A stretch of DNA of 64,000 nucleotides from Diplolepis rosae (taxonomy: Eukaryota > Arthropoda > Insecta > Hymenoptera > Diplolepididae): contig JAPYXD010000555.1 in NCBI GenBank assembly GCA_030998225.1, forward strand, positions 8,866,001 to 8,930,000, given 5' to 3'. The notes beneath the pieces are model-generated. The model was not told the DNA's origin, did not search any database, and was given only the letters and a program-made list of their open reading frames with translations. The stretch's first letter is position 1. The number at the start of each line of letters is the position of its first letter. The translations under genes and the position numbers were made by a program. Shown in pieces: positions 48,993 to 60,900 of this stretch.

Positions 48993-51900
48993 CTGGGGAA
49001 AGAAGCAAAAGTTACACAACTGACCTTTCGAAATTTGATTTCCAAATGCAAATATGGTATTGGACCTTGAATGGGCATTCACTTTTACGTGTTTATATAT
49101 ATATATATAGGCAGAAAATTGTAAACTGTTCAAGACTTGTATTGACTCAATAATAATAATAAAATTTTGTGAGTTAGTGGAAGATGTCGGCTTTTGAAAA
49201 AAAAAAATGATAAAACTCAGTATATTATAAGATTATTCGAACTTATCAGCTGTGATTGGAATCTTCATTTCTAAAAATATAAAAAATGGGGAAGGGAGAG
49301 TCAATAACTGTACAGATAAATATGTATTAAATCGAAGAAAAGAATGTTCAACATAATAATCTTTAAAAACTGTAATTTTTTTGCGAATATGTTGTGATTA
49401 TTACAAACTATTGAAATAATTTATGAAACTGATAAGTGTTTATGGTGTACAATTAACCTAGACACGTTCGTAAAATAAAATTTTTCAAGGATTACATTTC
49501 TTTAGAAATTATTTTGTCGCTAATTTTTTTCTTTGATATTTATTGTTCTCAAGAATTATAGATTAAAATTTTATATGACGTGTATAATATTTTGTTCTTT
49601 GAGACTTTTTTATATTTAGAAATATAAAGAAGTTTATAATTTGGATATACCGATTCCAAAATTTTTATTTATAAATTATTAAAAATTACTAATTTTAATT
49701 AATTCTAATTTTTAAAGAATTTGAAATCTTTCTGTGGAAAAAGAATGATCCTTCGATAATGTAGGCAGTGGCAAAAATTTCGAACTCAACAATCAAATTT
49801 GAAATTTTTATTAATTTTGTTTATGTACCATTTGAATATTTTTCAATCCTATTCCTTTAAAGCAAATTGGGATAAAATCAACTGAATTTCCTTCTCTGTT
49901 TTAATTTTAATAACTTGAACAATTTTGTATTTAAAGGTATTAATTTTATAATGATGATAATCCAATCACAGCTAAGGGTTTCTAAACTTTACTATTAAAT
50001 TCATAAAAAGTGAACACTTTCATTTTATTTTCTTAGCAAAAGTTATATTTATACATTCTTACCTTCGGTTGGCAAGCTGGGTAAGAGAAGAGCTTGACTT
50101 TACCAAAATCATCACCAGTGGCCAGTAACTTGCCATCTCCACTACGCGAGCAATTATTAATATCAGTTCCATCAGCCCCATCTGGCCAAATTCCAATAGT
50201 TTCAAAAGAAATAACACAAGTTTGCGTTGCCCAATCAACATCCTTTAAAGTTGACGATTGAGGAATTTGTCGACAAACTCCAGGATTCCCTAAATAAAAA
50301 GAAAGTATAGTTAAACTTCGATTACCAACTGAGAATCAGGAAGATTTTAAGCTTTAATTGTTTTGAAATTCGATTGATTTATCGTTACTCTCACAATTAG
50401 AGAGCTAAATGATTATTTTGAATGAAATAGCTGAGTATTATTTTAAAAATATTTATGAATTCTTTTAATTCATTTTAAATTGTTCAACTTTCAGAATTTT
50501 AGTTTTTTGTTAAGACCATAGATCATATATTGATTCCTACGTTACCAACATTGTTTTGCTTGTAAATTGTTATAAACTTATGTTGATGTAAAATTAAATA
50601 TCAGTATTGTATTAATCGATAAGTGGTATAATATGGCATTTTAATTATACTTACAATAAAGCAGCTCATAATCACCACTATTGCTTCGAAGATACTGTCC
50701 ATCTACTGACCAGTCCAAATGCGTTATGTAACTAGAGTGACCCTGAAATAAATAGAGAAAATTATAAATGTTGATTTATATAAAATCATTATTCCCGTTT
50801 GAAAAATAATTGTCGTTTATTTGAACAAGCGTTTCATAACAAATCAGAACGATGTGACCATTTCGAAGGTACAAAAAAAACTAAAGCGTGAAGAGTGATA
50901 GGTAGCACCTAATTCTTTAAAATTAGTACTTGATGCAAATATCTAGTTTCTATTGCATTTAAGTAAATCCTTAAAAGAGACATTTCATGCAAAAAATAAA
51001 ACTAATCTGTAAAAATTTACATTTTCTTTCTAACGATGATTACAATTTTTCAGATTTTTGTTTCAATTTATAATTGCTTTCGTCACCAAAAAGTTAAAAG
51101 GCAAGTAATATTCAATAAAATTATAAAAATTAAATGAATTTAAGATGTCTCTTTCAAAGGAAAGTCAATAACAAATCTTACTCGGAGCCTTCGAATCCGC
51201 TTTGGCTGGAAAGGGAAAAGAAACTTATTAAATTAACTTCATGTTTGATGGCGAAGTTGTCCTTGAGTTATAGTAATTAAATGAATAAAATCAGCATCCT
51301 TTTTCGGTCATATTAAATGTAGTCTTTTAATTCTAGAATATAACTCACCATGCAACGACCAACTCGACTGTATTTTGTTGCATCTTCGTTTACTTGATAA
51401 ATATAAATGTGATTATCCCTGGAGCCAATGGCCAATAAAGAACCATCTGGAGAAAATTGGACGACCTAAAAACACAATATTTTAATTCTTACAGGCAAGA
51501 GCAAGGATAAAGTAGGCTCGGTTTAAATCCATTGAATTATTGTACTAAAATAGTTTTCTCATTAAAAGTAGTGTCCAAGAGGAAACTAGATTCTCACCTG
51601 AAGTGGCTCAGAACCGTCCGAATGATGATTGTATAATTCTCTCGTTTCACTATCTATTACTAACCACTTTCCAGACGCACAACCAACAACCATTATATTT
51701 CCATCGGGCGAGAAACAGACGCTTTGAGCTTGTTCCTAAAAAATAAATACGAATAAAATATTTCTTCATCTCAGGCATGAATGATCTATTAATCCCTACG
51801 TTACCGACATTTTTTGACTGCAAACTTAGGTTCTTGTAAATAAGATATTAATGGTGCTTTTATACCTCTCCGGCTGTGGGTCGAGAAATGCATTTAGAGT

Positions 51901-54900
51901 ACATTATTGGCACATTCCGTTGCTCAACAAACAGGATTTAACAGAATGGACTAATCAACTTCTGTAGATGAATTTACCAGCCCGCAGCCGGAGAGGTATA
52001 AAAACCATAAAGATATTATAGATAGAGACAAGCCAGCTTGAAACCTGTCAGCTCGAGCGAGAGTGATATTGTGGGTTAGGCTATCTCTCTCTAACGCGGT
52101 ACGCATAGACAAAGACAGAAAAAACCTCCCATCGTCTCTCTCTTTCGCTCTCACCGAGTTTGCAGCGGACGTTGCAACTTACAGAGCGGCCTATGGCTTG
52201 ACTCCTCTATTTATAATATCTCTATGGTAAAAACACCCTAAGTTGGAAATTTATAAAATTTCATGTCTTATTTATCCAATCCCTACCTTACCGACACTTT
52301 TTTCGCATTTTCACATTAATTGAGATTTAGGTAAGAAGCACTATGGAACATTTATCTGATCATAAAAATTTATGATATGTAAAAAAATCCAAATTTTTTT
52401 TCTTCATATAATTATACAAATTTTTGACCAGACGAACATTCTTTACTACTTTTTACTTAATTATTAAAAGTTTTAACTCGATATCTCAATTAATGTGAAA
52501 ATGCGAAGGGCAAAAAAAAGTGTTGGTAAGATAGGGATCAGGTAATGAGACAAAAGGTAAACCAATGTCGGTAAAGTAGAAATCGACAAATGATACATGT
52601 CCCTAAAGAAGTGCCCACATGAATTAATTTTATACTTGAGGCAAGAAAAATACGATATTAAAATAAAGATAAAAAATAAAACATGTTCTTTTCTCTGCAA
52701 TATAAAAAAGCAAATATTCCCATAAATTTATGAGCGCTATAAAAAAATAAGGATTTCCGAAGAATAAAAGTCGACCTCAAGACTCACCCCAATGTCCTTG
52801 CTCCAAACAACAGTGTGACTGAGACTGTCCCACATTTGTAATAAACGATCATGAGCTGCAGTTGCAAATTGAGGTATAGTCGGGTGTGAAGCCAAACCCC
52901 ATACTTCATCAGCATGTCCCAGCATTGTGGGGTTAAATCCCATTTCTAGATCTCCAACAAGAATACAATTTCGCGTTGTTCCCACCAGAAGTTGAGAACC
53001 CCTTCCTTCACTGACGGTACGAATTCCTCCAAAATGATCCTCTATCTGGCAAATCAGAAAAAGGAGTGAAATCAGCCGATTATCGTTTTACGACATTTTT
53101 GTGGTCGCTTATTATAATTTAAACAATTAGGACATTCTAAGTCGTATTAATCCGATTTCAATTAATTTAAGCACCGAATATTCAAAATTCAAATTGCCTG
53201 AACGAGTATTGCGATCTTGATTGCTGAACTTAATTTTGAGTCTTCACTTTTATGAAAAAAAATATTGAATGAAATATTAGATAAGCCATAAGAGAAAGTA
53301 TTGCATAAAGAATTGGCAGATCCAATACTAATTTCATTTCGTAATTACTAGATCTGGTAATACTTATCAGTGGCGTAGCTTCACCTTGTGGGGCCCAGGT
53401 GGAAAATTTCTTTGAGTCCTCCCTAACTAAAAAAAATCTCAATATATATCAATATATATCTACATTCAAAGTTGAAAATATACAATAAAATTAAAAATCG
53501 AAAATTTAAGTGGAAGGACCAATCTATAGATAGCCTAGGAATTTAGGGGCCCCTGAGTTAGGGGGCCCCGGTGATTGTCACCTACAACACCTCCGGTAAC
53601 TACGCCACTGATACTTATTCAATATTTCATGCAATATTCAAAATTCACACGGTGTGAAGTTAGGATTAGAATTTATCTCAGCTTTTTCCTCAAATTATGA
53701 ATCACTTTTCAAAAATGCTTCAGCACGTAAAGTTTTTGCGAAAAGTAGGCTTAAAAACATAAAAATGTCAAAAACCTGATTTCTCAAAATTGTCACAATG
53801 TTTTTTTCAACAACCTGATGTATACTAGACTATATTAGAAAATATTTTAAAAAGTAATTAAAAATAGTTGGAATTTGTTGGGTGCCTAAAACCTTCTCGT
53901 ACAGTCTGAATATGTGTAACTGTCACACGGATTTTTTAGGTCCCTTGCAGGAAAAAATAATTGGAACCGATTGAGACTGATAGATCCGATTGGCCCCATT
54001 ACAAAATCATCATTGAAATCGATTTATTAATCGGATTCAATCAGGCGAGACCATTTTGAATCCGATTAATAAATCGGTTTCAATGATGTTAATGAAATGG
54101 AGCCAATCGGGTCCAATTATTTTTTTCTACAAGGGGTTATATCAGCCATATTTATGGTTAGGATAGCTGATAATATAGCTGGAACAGCGATATGTTTCTT
54201 TGTACCAGCTATACATTTTATTTCTATAGAAATAAAATTTCATTTAAAGACTGTTTATTGTATTTAATTTCATCTTTAAAAATATATTACCTGAGCCTGT
54301 TGTCCAGTTATGTTCAAGGATCCATCAAAGTGAATAATCCTTCCGTCCTTGCCACCTCCAGTAACAATGTTCCCATTTTTCAAAACACATAAGGAAAATA
54401 TTGATCCTTCATGCAAATTTTTCACTAGCCTTGCAATTGTGTTTGTTCCTTAAAATATAATATGAACGTAATGATGAATAAAATTTCGAACGTTACTGTT
54501 TCGATTAACAATCAAGGCCATGGATCAACCAGACCACGTGACCAAATTCATGTAAGATAACTTTTTCATATTTCAAAATATCATCCTGAAAATTTTGGAA
54601 ATATAACAGAAGACGATAAAGAACCTCTGTTTACTTCATTTGAGTGAAAATTTTGTAAGGATTTTTAAAGTTAACTGTAATTATCGATAACTTTTCGAAT
54701 TTTTTTCAAAATATTTTCTAAATAGAAGTTAATAGACGTGCTTTATTGTCTTTTGTTACGTTTCCGAAATTTTCAGAAAAACATTTTGTAAATTTAAAAA
54801 ATTATCATACATTAACGAATTTATGTATAATTTAGCACGAGGTCCGAATGAAACATTGCCTTAAGGTCATAGATTAATCGGATCACGTGACCAAATTCGC

Positions 54901-57900
54901 GTAAAAATTCATGTAAGATAACTTTTTCATATTACAAAATATTGTCCTGAAGATTTGGAAATATAACAGAAGATGATAAAGAACCTCTGTTTACTTCATT
55001 TGAGTGAAAATTTTGCAAAGATTTTTACAGTTAACTGTAATTATCGATGACTTTTCCATTTTTTTTCAAAATTTTTACCAAACAGAAGTTAAGAGATATG
55101 CTTTATTGTCTTTTGTTACGTTCCCCAAATTTTCAGAAAATTACTTTGTAAATTAAAAAACTTGTCTTACATAAACGAATAAATGTATAATTTAGTCACG
55201 TGATCCAGTTGATCCATGGCCTTAAGAAAAATTTGGAGGGACAGTTGGAAAAAAACTTAGTTGAACCGCGACTATTTCCTTATTTTTTTTCACTCACATC
55301 TTTCTTTTATCAAGTTGTTTTTAGTGAAAGTGTGGAAAATATTATCTTGAATAAAATGACTCATTAAAAGTTTGAATCAGATCAAATGTATAAATTTTTA
55401 TTAGTGAAATCATATAATCCAAAAAAAGATAAATACAATTAAAATTTGTCTATCTACTCCGACGATAAGAAATCTATAATTTTTATCCGATTGAAATATT
55501 TTATGGCTCATTTCATTCGAGATAAAATTTTCCACAACTTTACTGAACAAACTCGATAAAATATATTCTACATGAAAAAAACTAAGGAAATAGTCACTTT
55601 GAGCAAATTTTTTCCAGTTATTTGTCCAATTCTTTCTTAAAACAAAAATATTACCTCTCGCCCAGACGATGATGTTTCCATTGCTATCACCAGTGAGGAC
55701 GTCACCGTTTTGATTGAAGGCAACACAGGTGACATACCTGGGTTTTTCTCGGCTCTCGAAGATTCCCATTTTTTTGTAAAGCATGCCACCGTTGTCCAAG
55801 GACCAAAAGGATACGTGTCCTTTTCCACAAGAGACGATTTGATTTCGTTCCAAGGGATGCCATTCAGCGCAGACAACCGTATCAACGGAGCACTATAATT
55901 AAAAATCATCATCCGCTTAAAATACGTGTGTGAAAAATCAGGTCTCCGAACAAAAAACGTTTTTATATGATTATAAGACTTGGAATGATACTATCAATCA
56001 TGTATTACAAAAAAAACCCTTTTTTATTAAAAGAATTTAAATCTTACGAAAAATATTACTCTTAATAATGTTTTTAGTAGTAGACTTTTTCATTACTGTT
56101 GCTTCTTACCAATTTTTAAAAAATTATTGACTTTTCATAAATTATGGGATATTTTTTAAGAAAAAATATTCTCTACAAGTCTACTGTTTCCAATTTTAAA
56201 AGTAAAGTTTTCAGTGGCTGAAATCGCTATAAGAATTTTTTTTAAATAACTATTTTTGAAGATATTTTTACCTATTTTCAAAATTGGAAACAATAGAGTT
56301 GTAAAGAATATTTTCCCCAAAAATAAGCCATAATTTATAAAAACCCAATCATTTTTAAAAAATTTGTTCAAAACTTGAAATGATATTATCAGTCATGTCT
56401 TATGGAGAAAAAAACATTATTTTTTATGAAAAAAATTCAAAATTGACGAAAAATAATACTTTCAATAATGTTTTTTGAAATAGAATTTTTCATTACTATT
56501 TCTTCTTACCAATTTTTTTAAAATGATTGGTTTTTCATAAATCAATGGCTGAAATCGTTATAAGAATTTTATACTTCGAAATAACTGTATTGAAAGACTT
56601 TTTTTTACCTATTTGCAAAATTGGAAACGATACAGCTGCAGAGAATATTTTTCCCGAAAAATTATTTTAATGATTTAAAAAAATTGACGAAAAATAATAC
56701 TTTCAATAATGTTTTTTGAAATAGAATTTTTCATTACTATTTCTTCTTACCAATTTTTTTAAAATGATTGGTTTTTCATAAATCATGGCTTAATTTTTCG
56801 GGAGAAATATTCTCTATAAGTCTACTGCTTTCAGTTTTTAAAGTAAAGTTTCCAGTGGTTGAAATCGATAAACAAATTTTTTAGAAAGAAACATTTTTTT
56901 TAAATAACTATAGTTGGAGATTTTCTATGAAAAAAAGACGCTTTCGACTGCGCTGGGATTCGAACCCAGGTCTTTCGATTGCCGCTCGACTGATTTCCCC
57001 GAGAAAATAAGTCATGATTTATGAAAATCCAATTATTTTTGAAAAATTGGTAGAAAGCGATATTAAAGAAAAATTATATTTATTACAAAAAATATTATTA
57101 AAAGGATTATTTCTAGCAGGTTAAATTTTTTTTTTATAAAAAATTATCTTCATTCTTCTGTAAGATACGGCTGATAATATAATTTGAAGTATTGAAATCA
57201 TATAATAACTTTTTTTTCCAAAGACCTGATTTTTAGCACAACAACTGCCTTAATTGCTTAGTTCCGGTTTAAGAGTCAATCAAGAAAGGCCAATAGTCTA
57301 GAAGGGACTACTTTCGTCATATTATATATAGCATTATGAGCCTTACTATTTTCAATATATTATGATTAACGAATTCAATGTATATTTAATTACTTATTCA
57401 AATATTCAATTATCAATAACGTGTCCAATTAATTACCTTAGTTTCCGTAAGCTTTGACCCTCTATCACCTTTTTGCCAGTCCCAAATTGAAATATTGTGA
57501 TCGGAGGTTTCATCAATAGCACATAAATAATTTCCTCCATCTGCTTTTGAAAAAGATAAACAGCAGATTGCTCCATCAAATTCACCATTTCCAATTACTG
57601 CTAGTGTTGTTAAGCTTACTGAGTTCCATATTCTAATGTGAGGCTAAAACCAGATAAATATTTAATTTGATATACATTAAATAAGAAAACAAAACAAAGA
57701 GGTTTTGTCCACGTATATTTATATTGTTATAAAATGATTATATCATGAACTTCATGGGAAAAAGAAAATAGCGAAAAGTGATATAAATGGCAAGATGGAT
57801 CTCTGAAAGATAAAATAATAAATAATACGTTTTAGTTTTGCAAATTTGACCATTTATCTATTGAAAAAAAATACAAAATGATATATAGTTTAAAATAGCA

Positions 57901-60900
57901 ATTTTTTATGCATTGTACATTCTTTAAAAACTCTATTAGTGAGGATTTTAAAATAAGCCCAAGGTTTTGAAAATGTAATCTTAGCAGTGGATTTTCAATG
58001 AAGTTTTTTGAAATAAACACTTCTGTCATAAATTTAATTATTTTTTTTAGTCAATCGATGTTTTTACACCTTGTAGTATATTTCATACATCTTCTGAATG
58101 GTTTTTGCAATATCATTATCGAGTCGGAAGATATACAAATTAAGAATAACAGGATAATATTAAATTCAATTTTTACGCAAAATTATGCAAAACTATGATG
58201 TAAAATTATTTAATAGCTTAAAATGTCACCAGTATTTTTTTTTAAAGAACGAAACTGGTGATCTTTTAATTATTGGATTTTGTATAAATTTCCAAGTGTA
58301 GAAAAAGATCTTAAGTTTACGATAAGATTAAAGGTGATTTGTGATAATTAAAGCCGTGAATTTATTTTGAGGATACTATTTTAAGATGCTTTTTATTAAC
58401 CAAAATAAATTTCAACAAGGATTTTTTTAATCTTATTATAAATTTAGGTTTTATGCAAATTAATTTGACAGAAAAAAACAACGTAAGACTTTAGATAAAT
58501 TATTGCATCAACTCTTTTGTTTTTTTGAATCTCAGAACAAAATTTATTCACAATTTTATTGGTTGAATATTTCACGAGTCTTTCCTTGATAAAATTATTG
58601 AATGATAATTACCATAGAGTTGCGATCAACGCCAGCAACTTGACCCGTGGCCACAATTAATTTATTAGGATGGATGGCTATGCTGAAATAGAAGTTTCTA
58701 TTTATATTTGCTAATCTACTAATATGTAGGTTTATTACTTAAATAAATATTAGCATAGCACACAATTTTTTTTTTAATGATAGAGTTCCCCAAAATATTA
58801 TAAATATATCATGAACTACTCCTTCACGTTGAAAAATTGTACTGCACAGTCGTATCTGCACACACCGAGAAAATAGTTTCTTTAAATCAAAGAAACATTT
58901 CTTTGATATCGGGTCAAAGAAAAAATTTCTTTGGATTAAAGAAAGTTTTGTTAATTCAAACAAATTTTCTTTGATCCACAGAAACAGATTTGCTTATATT
59001 TAAAAAACATTTTTTGAATCAACAAAACTTTCTTTAATTCAAAGAAATTTTTTCTTTGACCTTATATCAAAGAAATGTTTCTTTGACCTTATATCAAAGA
59101 AATGTTTCTATGAATCAAAGAAATATTACTTTGATATACGGTTAAAAAAAAAAAATTTCCAGTAATTGAAGAAAGTTTTATTGATTCAAACACATTTTCT
59201 TTAATGTAAACAAATCTATTTCTTTGAATCAAAGAAATTGTTTTTGAATTAAAAAAACTTTCTTTAATTCAAAGAAACTGTTTTCTCAGTGCATCTAAAA
59301 AAGAAAATGGCTAGAAGTGCCATTTTAAATGGCCAGTTTGTGCTCTGAAAGGCAAGATATTAAGTAATATATTTTATTTTTGCAAGTGTTACCACTTGAA
59401 TTGCACTGTTTACCATTTTCTTTTATATTTTGATAGTTGAATGGTAAATAGTGTAAATCAAGTGGTGGCACAAAAATAAAATGTAATAATTACTATTTCG
59501 CCTTTCAGAGCGCAAATGGCACTTTTAGCTATTTTCTTTATAGAAAACTAATACTACGCAGCCCAGAAAATTAAAAAATAAATTGGGGAATCAGTTGGAA
59601 AAAAGTAAAGGTAATAAATACAGAAATCTCAGTATTTAATCCTGATTCCTCTATCTTCATTTTTTGTCGTAAATTACAAACACTCAGAAAAAATTTTCGT
59701 AAAATTTACAGAAGAATCGGTATTTATTTTTACAACTTGACATTTTATTAGATTTTACAAAAAGTTCAGTTCAATTAACAGATTTTCCGTACGTTTCATT
59801 TAGCGACCAGTAAAATTTACAGAATACGAAAAAATCAAAATTTAGTAAGTTTTACTGGAAGATAGGTGAAATGTAGAAGAAATCTGTTAATTCAACTAAA
59901 CTTCTTGTGAAATCTACTAAAAAGACAAGCTATAAAAATAACTTTCGAACTTCCCATAAATTTTACGAAAACTTTCCTGCATTCTTTGCCATTTGGTATG
60001 TCACAAATTATCACACTAATATTAAATAATCTCCAAGTAGTTCATATGTCCTAACTTTTCTCAAAAGTTGAATAAAGTTTCTCGAACTATTTTTCTCCGG
60101 GTAGAAAAAATATTCGTAAAATTTACAGAAAGTTCGGGAATAATTTCTACAACTTGTTTTTTTAGTAGATTTAAAAAGAAGTTATTTAAATTAACAGATT
60201 TTCTTTACATTTCACTTATCTTCCAGTCAAATTTACTAAATTTGGATTTTTTGTATTTTGTAAATTTTACTGGACGCTAAATGAAATGTACGGATAATCT
60301 GTTGATTAAACCAAACTTCCAATAAATTTTACAAATATTTTTTTTTGTATTCTTTGAAATTTAGTACGTCACAAATTATTACACAAATATTAAATAATCT
60401 CCAACTTGTCAATATGTTCCAACTTTCCTCAAAAGTTAAGTAAAGTTTCTCGAACTATTTTTCTCCGTGCAGAAAAAGTATTCGTAAAATTTACAGGAAG
60501 TTCGAGAATTAGTTTTATAAGTTGCCTTTTGGTAGATTTCACAAGAAGTTTAGTTGAATTAACAGATTTTCTCTACGTTTCACTTACCTTTCAATAAAAT
60601 TTATTAAATTTTGATTTTTTTATTTTGTAAATTTTACTGAACGCTAAATTAAACCTACGGAAAGTCTGTTGATTGAACCGAACTTCCTGTAAAATCTAAT
60701 AAAAAGTCAAGTTGTAAAAATGATGAGTAAAAACTTTACTCAAAAGTTGAATAAAGTTTCTCGAACTATTTTTCTCCGTGTAAAAAAAATATTCGTAAAA
60801 TTTACAGGAAGTTTAGGACTTATTTCTACAACTTGTTGTTTAGTATATTTCACAAAATGTTATTTAAATTAACAAATTTTCTCTAAATTCCACCTATCTT

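Noticed and set aside
51178..51212. Possible microexon in the EML intron (ACTCGGAGCCTTCGAATCCG)
   Set aside because: Exon h joins exon i in frame with family-matching sequence (GRCM-GHSSYITH), leaving no room for an extra exon.
51951..52154. 67-codon minus frame
   Set aside because: It falls in the GC-richer core of a palindromic element inside an EML intron.
55410..55853. 147-codon minus frame taken as a complete protein
   Set aside because: Its first part is EML exon d, but everything below 55655 is intron after a good donor.
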